DNA of 64,000 bases from Myroides odoratimimus (lineage in GTDB: Bacteria; Bacteroidota; Bacteroidia; Flavobacteriales; Flavobacteriaceae), in assembly GCF_001485415.1 (NCBI RefSeq), contig NZ_BCMQ01000004.1:62001-126000 (forward strand), written 5' to 3'. The notes beneath the pieces were generated by a model. The model was not told the origin of the DNA. It worked only from the letters and a program-made list of their open reading frames with translations, and searched no databases. The first letter of the stretch is position 1. Each line of letters opens with the position of its first letter. Below, one piece after another: positions 51,663-61,758 of the stretch. The position numbers and the translations under genes were made by a program.

Positions 51663-53773
51663 TGAATAATAATAACACAACAAAATACAAGTATATCGAC
51701 CGCGAGAAAAGCTGGTTGTCATTTAATGAAAGAGTACTTCAAGAAGCTGGTGATGAAACAGTCCCTTTATTAGAAAGACTGAGATTCATCGGTATATTCT
51801 CAAATAATTTGGATGAGTTTTTCAGAGTTCGTTATGCCACTATACGTAGAATGACATTGACAGGGGAGAGTAATCGAAGACTGGGAAGTGGAGTTATTGT
51901 AAAAGATCTATTGGCTCAAATTACAGAGAGAGTTATTCAACTTCAAAAAGAAAGTGTACGTATCTTACATGATGTAGAGCGCAAACTAGAAGATGAAGGA
52001 ATCTTTATGGTCAATGAGAAAGAGATCAGTGAGAAACAACAAGCCTTTGTCAAAGACTTTTTCTTGCATCAAGTATCTCCTGACTTAGTGACTATTATCC
52101 TAAGTGATTTGGCTGAGTTCCCTCTTCTAAGGGATACGCATGGGTACTTAGTTGTGAAGTTAGAAGTAGACGAAAAGCTGGTAGAGAAGCACTGTACTAA
52201 TAAACAAAGACGTGATAATAGCTCGGTTCGCTATGCTATTATCGAGATTCCGAATATTATTAATCGATTCGTAGAAGTACCTTCTGAGGATCCAGGCAAG
52301 AAATATATCATGATGTTAGACGATATCATCAGATATAACCTAGATTCTATCTTTAATATCTTTGATCTAAAAGCAGAATCTGCTTATATGATTAAAGTAA
52401 CACGTGATGCGGAGCTAGATTTCGATACAGATTTACACAAATCTTTTGTAGAGAAGATTTCCAGTGGAGTACGCGATAGAAAGCAAGGGGCTATTGTGCG
52501 TTTCGTTTACGATCAGGAGATGGATGATGAGCTGTTAGATTTCTTATTAGAGAACGTAGAGATTGAGCTTAACGATAGTATTATTCCCTCTGGAAGATAT
52601 CATAATAGACGTGATTATATGGGCTTCCCGACTACAGGGAGAGTGGATCTTACCTATCCAAAACAGATACCAGTAGCTGTTAAGGGATTAAGCCTTGAGG
52701 ATAGTATTATTCAGCAGATACAGAAGCGTGATTATATGATCTACACTCCTTATCAGTCTTATTCATATTTAGTTAAGTTCTTGCGTGAAGCGGCTTTAGA
52801 TCCACAAGTATTGTCTATTAAGATAACTCTGTATCGACTAGCTAAAAATTCACAGATTATTAGCTCTCTTATTAATGCTGTAAAGAATGGTAAGAAGGTA
52901 ATCGCTCAAGTGGAATTGCAAGCGCGTTTCGACGAAGCGAGTAATATTTATTACTCTGAATTAATGCAGGCAGAAGGAGTTCAGTTAATATTCGGAGTGA
53001 AAGGACTGAAAGTACACAGCAAAATCTGTGTAGTAGAGCGTCTGGAAAATAAAAAGGTAAAACGTTACGGATTTGTCTCAACAGGTAACTTTAATGAGAG
53101 TACAGCTAAGGTATATACAGATGTGACTGTATTTACTAGCCATAATTCGCTAATGAAGGATGTGTCTAAGGTATTTGAGTTTCTTCAAGTGAACTATCGT
53201 GTACATCGTTACAAGCATTTATTAGTATCTCCACACTATACGCGTAAAGGGTTTTATAAGTTGATAGAAAGAGAGATTAAGAATGCTAAGAATGGATTGC
53301 CTGCTTATATTCGCTTAAAGATGAATAGCTTATCAGATCTGAAGATGATCGATAAACTATATGAAGCGAGTAATGCAGGAGTTAAAATACAGTTGATCAT
53401 TAGAGGAATCTGTTCGCTTATACCTGGAGTACCTGGTATGAGTGAGAATATAGAAGCGATCAGTATTGTAGACCGTTTCTTAGAGCACTCTAGAGTTTAT
53501 ATTTTTGGGAATAATGACAACCCTGAGGTGTTTATCTCTTCAGCGGACTTTATGACTCGAAATTTAGATGAAAGGGTAGAGGTGACTTGTCCTATCTATG
53601 ATGATTTAGTAAAACAAGAGTTGATCGATACATTCGATATCGGGTGGAAAGGAAACTATAAGACGAGATATCAGACAGCAGACTTGTCTAATAAGTATAG
53701 AGGATATACGGCTGAAAATATGTTTCATGCTCAGCAAGAAATGTATAAGTATTATCAAAATAAGTTAAAGTAA
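51662..53773 (+). CDS. ppk1: Polyphosphate kinase 1
   Basis: 703 residues. YIDREKSWLSFNERVLQEA and IGIFSNNLDEFFRVR at the N-terminus, and the PLD-like catalytic core with VHSKICVV (His452 as the autophosphorylated His) and FVSTGNFNEST. It makes polyphosphate from ATP reversibly. It is the middle gene of sixA-ppk1-ppx. Confidence 0.95.
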   Translation: MNNNNTTKYKYIDREKSWLSFNERVLQEAGDETVPLLERLRFIGIFSNNLDEFFRVRYATIRRMTLTGESNRRLGSGVIVKDLLAQITERVIQLQKESVRILHDVERKLEDEGIFMVNEKEISEKQQAFVKDFFLHQVSPDLVTIILSDLAEFPLLRDTHGYLVVKLEVDEKLVEKHCTNKQRRDNSSVRYAIIEIPNIINRFVEVPSEDPGKKYIMMLDDIIRYNLDSIFNIFDLKAESAYMIKVTRDAELDFDTDLHKSFVEKISSGVRDRKQGAIVRFVYDQEMDDELLDFLLENVEIELNDSIIPSGRYHNRRDYMGFPTTGRVDLTYPKQIPVAVKGLSLEDSIIQQIQKRDYMIYTPYQSYSYLVKFLREAALDPQVLSIKITLYRLAKNSQIISSLINAVKNGKKVIAQVELQARFDEASNIYYSELMQAEGVQLIFGVKGLKVHSKICVVERLENKKVKRYGFVSTGNFNESTAKVYTDVTVFTSHNSLMKDVSKVFEFLQVNYRVHRYKHLLVSPHYTRKGFYKLIEREIKNAKNGLPAYIRLKMNSLSDLKMIDKLYEASNAGVKIQLIIRGICSLIPGVPGMSENIEAISIVDRFLEHSRVYIFGNNDNPEVFISSADFMTRNLDERVEVTCPIYDDLVKQELIDTFDIGWKGNYKTRYQTADLSNKYRGYTAENMFHAQQEMYKYYQNKLK

Positions 53774-53788
53774 AAGAAGAAATTATAT

Positions 53789-54709
53789 ATGCTAAAAATA
53801 AAGAAGTATGCTGCTATAGATATAGGTTCTAACGCCATGAGACTGTTGATTATGAATATCATCGAGGAGGAGGAGGGAAGAGAGACTATATTTAGTAAGA
53901 GTTCATTAATACGTGTGCCTATTCGATTAGGACAAGATGTTTTCACTACAGGAAAGGTATCTCCTGAGGCGGAAGACCGTATGGTGGATGCAATGAAGGC
54001 GTTCTTTTTATTAATGAAGGTAAATAAGGTAGATCGATTTATGGCATGTGCTACTAGTGCCATGCGAGAAGCTACTAATGCTACATCTATCGTGGATAGA
54101 GTGTATAAAGAATCTGGAATAAAGATCAGTATCATAGATGGTAAAAAAGAGGCTATGATTATCGCTTCTTCTGATCTAAAACATTTTATTAATAGCAGTA
54201 ATAGTATTCTGTATATAGATGTGGGGGGAGGTAGTACAGAGTTTACGTTGTTCTCTAACGGAAAACAATTGAACTCTAGATCGTTTAAAAATGGTACTGT
54301 ACGTCTATTAAACAATATGGTAGAACCTCAGGTATGGACAGATATAGAGCAGTGGATCAAGGAAGAGACTAAGGAGTTAAAAGACTTAATCGTCATCGGT
54401 AGTGGTGGGAATATCAATAAGATCTTTAAAATGTCTGGTAAGACGCAAGATAAGCCTCTTACTTACTTCTATCTACACAAACAATTACTACGACTAAGTA
54501 AGATGTCTTATGAGGATAGAATCTCTTTGTTAGGATTGAACCCAGATCGTGCTGACGTTATTATACCTGCTATAAACATCTATAATAACGCCATGAAATG
54601 GAGTGGTGCTAAATACATCTATGTTCCTAAAATAGGGGTGTCTGATGGTATCGTAAAAGCACTTTATTACAATAAAGTAAAACTTGATTATCAAGTCATA
54701 GAGTATTAA
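53789..54709 (+). CDS. ppx: Exopolyphosphatase / GppA family phosphatase
   Basis: 306 residues, short single-fold form. AAIDIGSNAMRLLI, ATSAMREATN and DVGGGSTEFTLF are the actin-like phosphate-binding motifs; GSGGNINK follows. It removes terminal phosphates from polyphosphate, or hydrolyses pppGpp; the short form lacks the C-terminal domain of E. coli Ppx. It ends 4 bp inside the convergent gene. Confidence 0.88.
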   Translation: MLKIKKYAAIDIGSNAMRLLIMNIIEEEEGRETIFSKSSLIRVPIRLGQDVFTTGKVSPEAEDRMVDAMKAFFLLMKVNKVDRFMACATSAMREATNATSIVDRVYKESGIKISIIDGKKEAMIIASSDLKHFINSSNSILYIDVGGGSTEFTLFSNGKQLNSRSFKNGTVRLLNNMVEPQVWTDIEQWIKEETKELKDLIVIGSGGNINKIFKMSGKTQDKPLTYFYLHKQLLRLSKMSYEDRISLLGLNPDRADVIIPAINIYNNAMKWSGAKYIYVPKIGVSDGIVKALYYNKVKLDYQVIEY

Positions 54710-55464
54710 AACTTCTCAATTGCTCCTAGTCCAAATAGGGCAAAGTCATATTTGACAGGGTCTATAGGATCGAAACGACGCAAAGCCACATCTAGTTCAG
54801 CTAGTGCCTTTGCGTCATTTTGTTTTCGCTTTAGGATACCTAGCTTTCTAGCCATATTACCAGAGTGTACGTCTAATGGACAAGATAAATCAGCTGTACT
54901 GATTTGTTTCCATATTCCTAGATCTACTCCTTTATGATCATCCCTGACCATCCAGCGCAGGTACATATTGATTCGTTTCGCAGCAGATCCTTTGAGCGGG
55001 TCAGAGATATGCTTCTGTGTACGCGACTGATGTTCTGTCTCGAAGAATAGTTTTTTGAAGTTAGAAATTCTCTCTTGCATATTCATTTGTTGATTTGCAA
55101 AGACATTTTCTAGTCCATTGTGGTTGCTATAAATATGTTTAAGCCCTTTTATAAAAGTTGCAAAATCTACACCATTGAAAGTTCTGTGCACAAAGCTGTC
55201 TAAACTCTCTAAGTGGTCATCATGATGCTCCATCACGAAGTCATAAGGAGAATTTCCCATGAGCTCCATCATGCGATGTGCATTCTTAATAATCATCTTT
55301 CTATTTCCCCATGCAATAGTAGCACTTAAGAACCCTGCTATTTCTATATCTTCTTTTAGTGTATATAGATGAGGGATTTGTATAGGATCGTCCTGAATAA
55401 AAGTAGGGTTGTTATAAAGAATTACCTTTTCATCAAGGAACTCCTTAAGTTCTGCTTTAGTCAT
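54706..55464 (-). CDS. TIGR02757 (DUF2400) family protein
   Basis: 252 residues from [13 protein letters not shown] at 55464. [38 protein letters not shown] and [15 protein letters not shown] are typical. The fold resembles HhH DNA glycosylases; its activity is not established. It overlaps the LolD-like gene by 8 bp and ppx by 4 bp (tail to tail). Confidence 0.85.
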   Translation of the reverse strand: MTKAELKEFLDEKVILYNNPTFIQDDPIQIPHLYTLKEDIEIAGFLSATIAWGNRKMIIKNAHRMMELMGNSPYDFVMEHHDDHLESLDSFVHRTFNGVDFATFIKGLKHIYSNHNGLENVFANQQMNMQERISNFKKLFFETEHQSRTQKHISDPLKGSAAKRINMYLRWMVRDDHKGVDLGIWKQISTADLSCPLDVHSGNMARKLGILKRKQNDAKALAELDVALRRFDPIDPVKYDFALFGLGAIEKF

Positions 55465-56137
55465 GTAAGTTTTGTTTTTGTTTAATTTGACCATCTACCA
55501 TGGTTAATTTGCGATCAGCCATATTCGCTAGTTCTTCATTATGCGTAACAATGACGAATGTCTGTCCTAATTCATCTCTTAGTTTAAAGAATAACTTATG
55601 TAAGTTTTCTGCCGAGTGTGTGTCTAGGTTACCTGATGGCTCATCAGCAAAAATAACAAGAGGTTTATTGATTAGCGCTCTAGCTACAGCTACACGTTGC
55701 TGTTCTCCTCCTGATAGTTCAGATGGGAAGTGATGTATACGGTGAGATAGTCCTAAGTATTCTAATAAACGAATAGCTTCCTTCTCTGTCTCCTGTTTGT
55801 TTTTATTAGCAATAAAAGCTGGGATACACACATTCTCTAAAGCCGTAAACTCAGGTAGTAACTGGTGAAACTGAAAGATAAAGCCAAGGTGTAAGTTTCT
55901 AAATTTAGATATTTCTTTGTCTTTAAGACCTAGAATATCTTGACCGTTTATAGAAAGAGTGGTTTGACTTTCTATAGAGGGCTTGTCTAATGTTCCTAGT
56001 ATCTGAAGTAAGGTTGTCTTACCAGCTCCAGATGCTCCTACAATAGAAACAATCTCTCCTTTTTTTATATGTAGATCTACTCCTTTTAAAACCTCAAGTT
56101 TATCGTAGTATTTATGAATATTAGTCGCTCTGATCAT
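55457..56137 (-). CDS. ABC transporter ATP-binding protein, LolD/MacB-like
   Basis: 226 residues. Walker [10 protein letters not shown] (33-41), signature LSGGEQQR, Walker [14 protein letters not shown]; this set is characteristic of LolD/FtsE/MacB ATPases that work on lipoprotein release or export. No permease is beside it. The start is preceded by an imperfect -7 element. Confidence 0.9.
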   Translation of the reverse strand: MIRATNIHKYYDKLEVLKGVDLHIKKGEIVSIVGASGAGKTTLLQILGTLDKPSIESQTTLSINGQDILGLKDKEISKFRNLHLGFIFQFHQLLPEFTALENVCIPAFIANKNKQETEKEAIRLLEYLGLSHRIHHFPSELSGGEQQRVAVARALINKPLVIFADEPSGNLDTHSAENLHKLFFKLRDELGQTFVIVTHNEELANMADRKLTMVDGQIKQKQNLHD

Positions 56138-56323
56138 TTACTTAATTTTAGAAATACAAAGTAACGCTTTTTACCTATTTTAAAAACCTAAAAATGATTA
56201 AAAGACGAGTAATATATTTTTAAAATAAAAAAGTATCTTTATACAGACGATGTATATAAGTCTAATATGACTTATGACTAGCTAGATAAAACAATTAACG
56301 AATAGAAAATAGAAAGTAAGACA

Positions 56324-56869
56324 ATGGAAAATAATAAATTAGAAACGGCAATATTCGGAGCAGGATGTTTTTGGTGTATTGAAGCTATCTATAAAAGCTT
56401 AAAAGGGGTAGAAGAGGTGCTTCCAGGATATATCGGAGGAAAAAAAGAAAACCCTACCTATGAAGAGGTGTGTACAGGAGAAACTGGCCATGCAGAGGTA
56501 GTAAAGCTAGTGTATAATCCCGCAGCGATTAATTATAACGAATTATTAGAGGTGTTCTTTACGAGTCATAATCCAACTACTTTAAATAGACAAGGAGAAG
56601 ATGTAGGGACACAGTATAGAAGTGAGATATTCTACACGACAGAAGCTCAGAAAGCTGCCGCTAAAGAGTATTTAGATATCTTGAATAGTGAAAAAGTATA
56701 TGATGATCCTATCGTAACTAAAATATCAGAAGCGACGAAATTCTATGTGGCAGAGGATTATCACAAGAATTATTTTGAGAAGAGTGGAGATAAGAACCCT
56801 TATTGTCAGTTAGTGGTAAAGCCTAAATTAGACAAGTTTAAAGCAAAGTACAATACGAAGCTTAAATAA
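56324..56869 (+). CDS. msrA: Peptide methionine sulfoxide reductase MsrA
   Basis: 181 residues; GAGCFWCIEA with the catalytic Cys15 and Cys18, then GYIGG and the GTQYRSEIFY and AEDYHKNYF motifs. It reduces methionine S-sulfoxide. The -10 region shows TATCTTTA (56232-56239). The membrane protein gene 5 bp downstream is likely co-transcribed. Confidence 0.95.
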   Translation: MENNKLETAIFGAGCFWCIEAIYKSLKGVEEVLPGYIGGKKENPTYEEVCTGETGHAEVVKLVYNPAAINYNELLEVFFTSHNPTTLNRQGEDVGTQYRSEIFYTTEAQKAAAKEYLDILNSEKVYDDPIVTKISEATKFYVAEDYHKNYFEKSGDKNPYCQLVVKPKLDKFKAKYNTKLK

Positions 56870-56874
56870 TATAA

Positions 56875-57153
56875 ATGATTACGAATAATAAAATTAAATA
56901 TAGACAGCTTTTTATAGGGATATTTATGGACCTTATAGGGTACTTATCCTATGCTATACCTGGAATAGGAGAGATAGCTGATCTGGTGTGGGCACCAGTG
57001 TCAGCCTACATTCTAGCTAAGATGTATCCTGGTAAAGTAGGTAAGGTAGCAGCTGTGGTTAACTTCATCGAAGAGCTGTCTCCTGGACTTGATTTTATAC
57101 CCACATATACTATAACTTGGTTTTATACATATTTTGGTAAAAAACAAGAATAG
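56875..57153 (+). CDS. Small conserved membrane protein
   Basis: 92 residues, two to three hydrophobic segments (about 10-30, 33-50, 70-85). SYAIPGIGEIADLVWAPVSAYI is a recognisable motif found in small bacterial membrane proteins of unknown role. It sits 5 bp after msrA. Confidence 0.65.
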   Translation: MITNNKIKYRQLFIGIFMDLIGYLSYAIPGIGEIADLVWAPVSAYILAKMYPGKVGKVAAVVNFIEELSPGLDFIPTYTITWFYTYFGKKQE

Positions 57154-57262
57154 TTAATTCTTTGCAGGTAATTTGTGTAAATCATTATTATTTATTAAAT
57201 TTATGTAAAATAAAAAGATCAGGAGAGTTTTAGAATTTAACAATTAATTAAAAGTATTTCTT

Positions 57263-57688
57263 ATGAGAAAAGTTTTTACACTATTATTCGCAGCGTTAGT
57301 TTTTATGTCTTGTACCAATGCAAAAAAAAGTAGAGAATTGGGGGATCAACAAGCTGGTGAGAAAGTTATAGGATGGTATTATTACAACGTTAAACAAGGG
57401 TTATACGATTCTATTCCCAACTTAGTAGATGATGACTTCTTCAATAGCGACCAAAAAGCAAAACTTGTAGAAGACTTAAAAGCTAAAAAAGAGAAGTTTG
57501 GTAAGTTAGATAGCTTTACAATGGATAAATGGGAGATGACTGATAGAGATAAAAAAGCGAAGACTAAAGATTTCTATTTTGAGTACAAAGTAAAATATGA
57601 AAATGAACCACAAACAATTACAGAGAAGATTTACCTAAGTCAAGAAGGTAATGATCTTAAGATTTCAAAGTTCGAATTCAGTAAATAA
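57263..57688 (+). CDS. Lipoprotein with an NTF2/DUF4019-like fold
   Basis: 141 residues; lipobox FMSC (Cys17). The mature part (EKVIGWYYYNVKQGLYDSIPNLVDDDFF ... KIYLSQEGNDLKISKFEFSK) looks like a small alpha+beta, NTF2-like domain with many Lys and Asp residues. Function unknown. Confidence 0.65.
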   Translation: MRKVFTLLFAALVFMSCTNAKKSRELGDQQAGEKVIGWYYYNVKQGLYDSIPNLVDDDFFNSDQKAKLVEDLKAKKEKFGKLDSFTMDKWEMTDRDKKAKTKDFYFEYKVKYENEPQTITEKIYLSQEGNDLKISKFEFSK

Positions 57689-57697
57689 TACAAAAAG

Positions 57698-57726
57698 AAA
57701 GCTCCTCACATTGAGGAGCTTTTTTA
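57698..57726 (+). terminator. Intrinsic terminator between convergent genes
   Basis: AAAGCTCCTCA (57698-57708) pairs with TGAGGAGCTTT (57712-57722); T tail on the plus strand and A-rich flank on the left, so it can serve both directions. Confidence 0.88.
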
Positions 57727-57732
57727 TGCTTA

Positions 57733-58269
57733 CTATTCTGAATCTGAATCAAGAAAGTCTGTAATAATGCTTTGCATTTCTTCTAAGCTTACAACTTTTA
57801 GATCAGGGTGTGTTTTTAGCCACGAAGAGTTAAGTGCTCTTAAATCTTCTGTAATTTCTTTAAACGAGTTGTCTTCTAGTAGAGAAGTTGTTTCTTTCTC
57901 TTTACCTAATTCTGAGTCAAAGAATTTCTTTAGCTTGATATTGCTAAATGCTTTTACTCTTCGCATTTGTTTTTCGAAGTAGTCTAAGTGTTCTTTTGCT
58001 TCCATAGCGGTAAGCCCAGCATGGATAATCTCTACTAGGTCTAGATCCCATTTACTTTTCCAAATAAAAGCAGCTAGTCCTTCTGTCTCTAATATGTTTA
58101 GATAATAATCTACACAGTAACTAGCAAAAGCATCAGGATGCAATTCGTCATCACCTACTTCGGAGTTACGTAAGTAATTTACTACAGAGATATTAGAGTT
58201 GATAATGTCTAACGGATTCTCACTGCTAAATGTGTTCTCTGATATTAAGATATAGTTGAATTCTCTCAT
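57733..58269 (-). CDS. Hypothetical protein, DMP19/DUF4375-like
   Basis: 178 residues, acidic. The middle segment PDAFASYCVDYYLNILETEGLAAFIW resembles the DMP19/DUF4375 core, in which a VD-x-Y-L-x-x-x...G-x-x-x-F motif is followed by a helical part. Function unknown. Assignment tentative. Confidence 0.5.
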   Translation of the reverse strand: MREFNYILISENTFSSENPLDIINSNISVVNYLRNSEVGDDELHPDAFASYCVDYYLNILETEGLAAFIWKSKWDLDLVEIIHAGLTAMEAKEHLDYFEKQMRRVKAFSNIKLKKFFDSELGKEKETTSLLEDNSFKEITEDLRALNSSWLKTHPDLKVVSLEEMQSIITDFLDSDSE

Positions 58270-58287
58270 ATTATAAGGTATTAGGTA

Positions 58288-58322
58288 TAAAAAAAAGCGA
58301 TTCCAAATCAGTGTGGAATCGC
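58288..58322 (-). terminator. Intrinsic terminator of the NdpA-like gene
   Basis: GCGATTCC (58297-58304) pairs with GGAATCGC (58315-58322); a T run follows on the minus strand. Confidence 0.85.
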
Positions 58323-58337
58323 CTTAATTATCTTTAA

Positions 58338-59402
58338 TTAAGATTTTTGCTCTTTGTTAAAGTAAACTAAGTAGTAATACATTTGTTTCTCCTCGTCCCA
58401 TCCTTTTTCTACGAATTTATCAGCGCTATCAGGGTTGATAAAATCAAGTTTAATCTGGATGTTAGTATCAAGGTTGATTACATTCTTCAGTTTCTTTCTA
58501 GCATCAGACACTGCATTATTTGCAATAGGGAAAGATGTAGTATCCTCTATACTGTATTTTTCTCCTTTGTCCACTTTGTAGTTTTTAAACTCAGCAGCTA
58601 AATCAGGATTGTCTATTACTTCGTTTAAGAAATTCGTTTCTTCAAATTCGTCATTTTTAGCAAAGTAATTCACAGAGCGGTTCATGAACATCACCTCTTC
58701 TTTTTTATCTTCAGCAGGAAGCACTACATCTTTAGCGAAGTCTTGACAGAACTTAAGGTATTTCTTCGTCATAAATGCTTCATCTTGGAAGATATCTACA
58801 TTTAAGAAATGCTCTAACCAATAGCGTGCATCATATTTATTACTGTCAATCGTTAAGATTTTATACCCTTCTTCTTTTTTATAGTTGAAGATAATACATC
58901 CTTTATCTAATTTGTTTAAGTTGATTCCTTGTAGAAGAAGCATTTCTAGATTAGAATCTTTTTCTTGTAATTGTAAGAAATCAGTTTTAAGCTCACTCTT
59001 AAAGATACCAATCGCATCTACAACATTATTATCAATAGATAAGTTTGTTAAGTAAGTAACATAAACTTCTCCATTCTTAATATGTGGATGGTTAGATTGC
59101 TCATATAGGTGACGTGTGATTTTTTTAGCAACTTCTTGTACGTTATCTGCTGAAGGAGCATTAAAAATCTCATTGGCAAAGTTGTACATTTCGTTGAATT
59201 CTAAATCAACATCATGAGCGAATTGGTAATAACTTTCTTCTTTTTCGCGGAACGGTTTAAAGAAATACTCTTTTAATAAAGGAGCTATTTCATCGTTTAA
59301 ATTATAAGGTTCTGCAGATAAGAAGATAGCTTCATTTCTACTTTTATTCCCAACTCTATGGATAGATAGAGTTTCAATGTGCGTATTAAATAAGTTGATC
59401 AT
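58338..59402 (-). CDS. Nucleoid-associated protein, NdpA/YejK family
   Basis: 354 residues. The N-terminal HIETLSIHRVGNKSRNEAIFLS, the central CIIFNYKKEEGYKILTIDSNKYDARYWLEHFL and the C-terminal region resemble the 37-kDa nucleoid protein family. It binds DNA or cytosolic nucleoprotein; role in Bacteroidota not defined. Confidence 0.75.
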   Translation of the reverse strand: MINLFNTHIETLSIHRVGNKSRNEAIFLSAEPYNLNDEIAPLLKEYFFKPFREKEESYYQFAHDVDLEFNEMYNFANEIFNAPSADNVQEVAKKITRHLYEQSNHPHIKNGEVYVTYLTNLSIDNNVVDAIGIFKSELKTDFLQLQEKDSNLEMLLLQGINLNKLDKGCIIFNYKKEEGYKILTIDSNKYDARYWLEHFLNVDIFQDEAFMTKKYLKFCQDFAKDVVLPAEDKKEEVMFMNRSVNYFAKNDEFEETNFLNEVIDNPDLAAEFKNYKVDKGEKYSIEDTTSFPIANNAVSDARKKLKNVINLDTNIQIKLDFINPDSADKFVEKGWDEEKQMYYYLVYFNKEQKS

Positions 59403-59471
59403 AATGGCAATAATATATTAAGCAGTAGTATACCACTTAAATTATAAATTAAAAAATGAAATTAATAGTTA

Positions 59472-60020
59472 TTAGTTCCAAGTGTCTTCGTAGCCGAAGT
59501 CTTCAAAACTATCATCTCCGTCGAACATATCGTAGTCTTCGTCATCGAAGTCATCGTCAAATTCTCCGAAAATATCTTCATTCGATACAGGGTTGGCTGT
59601 GAATGATTTGCCCGGCATACTATCTGGTAAGATACCATGAGAGAAAAGTAATTCTGGGTAGGCTGCACCAGGCTCTTCTTCTTCGATAGCTCCTAATTCA
59701 ACGAAGAAAGTCCACATATTTAAAAAGTCATATACATATATGATTTTTGTGTTTTCTTCATCTAAGATAGAACTGATAGTAGTAGAGCTCATTGTTTTGT
59801 GTTCTCCAGGGGTATCTCCCATATCGAACAACGAAATTTCCTCTTCTAGTTGAGTCCATTGGTCATCACACGCATAAAAAGAAGCTGCCTCCATTCCGTC
59901 AAAACCAAAAGCATTAACGATAGCATTGTGTAAATCTTCTAATGAGTCATCTTCTAAAATAGCAATGTCTCTAAATATATCTTCCTCAGTATCAAGGATT
60001 ACTCTGAACTTATAAACCAT
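59472..60020 (-). CDS. IS1096 passenger/pRiA4b ORF-3-like protein
   Basis: 182 residues from MVYKFRVILDTEEDIFRDI at 60020; a longer frame starts at 60065. YKFRVIL...EDIFRDIAI, DLHNAIVNAFGFDG, ASFYACDDQW and IIYVYDFLNMWTFFVEL match the plasmid pRiA4b ORF-3 fold. It has a very acidic C-terminal tail (Asp/Glu-rich from about 135). It is a resident chromosomal gene in Bacteroidota, not evidence of a transposon here. Confidence 0.8.
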   Translation of the reverse strand: MVYKFRVILDTEEDIFRDIAILEDDSLEDLHNAIVNAFGFDGMEAASFYACDDQWTQLEEEISLFDMGDTPGEHKTMSSTTISSILDEENTKIIYVYDFLNMWTFFVELGAIEEEEPGAAYPELLFSHGILPDSMPGKSFTANPVSNEDIFGEFDDDFDDEDYDMFDGDDSFEDFGYEDTWN

Positions 60021-60254
60021 AACTTTTTTGTGGATTAGAAACGCAAATTTAAACTTATTATTCATTATTGAGGAATAAAACCCAGTCTTTTTACCTACAT
60101 TTTAACGAAATAGCTACACCTAGTTGAGAGCCAGTTTTTTACTGTAAAACCAGGCTTTTTACAGTTCATCCCTTAAACTTGACAATTCGGTAGTCTTCTT
60201 TTTTTTAGTTGTAGGTTCTATTACATCTTTGCTTCAACAAAAAACACCAGAGAT

Positions 60255-60413
60255 ATGAAAATTATTATTGCCATTACCTTATTTTTGATAACATTCTTCT
60301 TATCTATGTTTGGAATAAACAGAACAGGAGATTCAAAAAGTGTTTTTCAAGAAAAACAACAGTTAATAAATGTAAAGACTAATCTTGTTTTAAAAGATGA
60401 AGCAAAAAAATAA
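60255..60413 (+). CDS. 52-residue membrane peptide preceding a LytS-type kinase
   Basis: MKIIIAITLFLITFFLSMFG begins a hydrophobic N-terminus (one TM helix or signal anchor, 1-20), then 32 charged residues ending KKK. Its stop overlaps the kinase start by 17 bp in another frame, the arrangement of translationally coupled genes. No homolog is recognised. Confidence 0.55.
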   Translation: MKIIIAITLFLITFFLSMFGINRTGDSKSVFQEKQQLINVKTNLVLKDEAKK

Positions 60414-61752
60414 TATTGTAAAGATAGGAGCTGTATTACTGATAACATTTTTAATGTTTAGAAGGGTACTTAATCTTCATTACTTGGATATCTATTTATT
60501 TATATTCTACTTCAGTATACTTGTTTCGGCAGTACTGGGAGTTAATTATTATTTAAAGAAGAGCTATTTTGGTAGACTGAATATGTATCTAAGAGAGAAT
60601 GAACGAAACATCGGATGGGCTACAGCGATTACTACGGCTATCAACTTTGTAGTAATACTCTGTGTTGCTATTCTTCTAAAGATGATTAATAGTTTCTTTG
60701 TAGAGGGAGGGCATATCGCTACTGTGTTTATGCATGGGGGCTTTAGGTCTGTTTTAAACTTCACTGTGTTTTATTCTATTCTATTAGCGATCTATTTTCA
60801 TATTACTTTTTCTTCTTTAGTTAAAGACCAACAAATAGAAGAACAGAAAGTAATAACGGGTAATGTATCTGCTCAATTTGAAAGCCTTAAGAACCAGTTA
60901 GACCCTCACTTTTTGTTTAATAGCTTAAATGTATTAGGGGCATTAATAGAAGAGGATCAGGAGAAAGCAGTAGAGTTTAACCATTCCCTATCTAAGACCT
61001 ACCGCTATATCTTAGATCAGAAGAATAAAGAATTAGTTCCTTTAGAAGAAGAGTTAGCCTTTGCGAAGACTTATATTGAGCTGTTACAGATGCGATTTGA
61101 AGATAGTCTAATATTTGAATTGCCTGAAAGGGTAAAACAAGAAGGTGCTAAAGTAGTTCCGTTGTCTTTACAGTTGTTATTAGAAAACGTGATTAAACAC
61201 AATAAATCTTCTTCACAAAAGCCAATACATATTCTAATCAAAGAAAGTCCTGATGGGTATTTAATAATTCAAAATACATTGAATAAAAAACAGACTTTCG
61301 AAAGTAGAAAAGGAATCGGGTTAGAAAATATAGCCAGTAGATATGCGCTACTAACTTCTAAACCAGTATTTATAGAAGAATCAGAAGAATATTTTACAGT
61401 AAGAATACCAATACTAACTAAAATTATAGAACAGATGAGAATCATAGATGTACCTGAGAACGAACAAGAAATCTTAGTAGAAGCTAAGAAAAATGTAGAA
61501 AAAATAAAGAAGTTTTATGCTCATTTAACTACATTCATCATGGTCAATATTTTTTTAATGGTGATCAATATGATTACTAATCCAACTTTCCCATGGGCAT
61601 TGATTCCTTTATTTGGATGGGGAATAGGCTTAGCTGCTGATGCGATGAGAACATTTAATTACAGTCTGTTTTTAGGTAGAGATTGGGAGGATAAGAAGAT
61701 TAGGGAGTATATGGATAAGCATAATAATGGAGGTACACAAAAATGGAACTAA
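60397..61752 (+). CDS. LytS-type sensor histidine kinase with C-terminal 2TM domain
   Basis: 451 residues. Four N-terminal TM helices (about 7-150), a His_kinase domain with QLDPHFLFNSLN (phospho-acceptor His171), an ATPase part (LLLENVIKHN, GIGLENIASRY) and, after it, a 2TM domain (about 365-450: FYAHLTTFIMVNIFLMVINM, WALIPLFGWGIGLAADA). It partners the LytTR regulator two genes on. The signal is unknown. Confidence 0.9.
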   Translation: MKQKNNIVKIGAVLLITFLMFRRVLNLHYLDIYLFIFYFSILVSAVLGVNYYLKKSYFGRLNMYLRENERNIGWATAITTAINFVVILCVAILLKMINSFFVEGGHIATVFMHGGFRSVLNFTVFYSILLAIYFHITFSSLVKDQQIEEQKVITGNVSAQFESLKNQLDPHFLFNSLNVLGALIEEDQEKAVEFNHSLSKTYRYILDQKNKELVPLEEELAFAKTYIELLQMRFEDSLIFELPERVKQEGAKVVPLSLQLLLENVIKHNKSSSQKPIHILIKESPDGYLIIQNTLNKKQTFESRKGIGLENIASRYALLTSKPVFIEESEEYFTVRIPILTKIIEQMRIIDVPENEQEILVEAKKNVEKIKKFYAHLTTFIMVNIFLMVINMITNPTFPWALIPLFGWGIGLAADAMRTFNYSLFLGRDWEDKKIREYMDKHNNGGTQKWN

Positions 61753-61758
61753 CAGTAT

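Noticed and set aside
59472..60020. Evidence of a transposon because of the IS1096 passenger-like name
   Set aside because: There is no transposase or terminal inverted repeat nearby, and this family is a normal resident gene in Bacteroidota.
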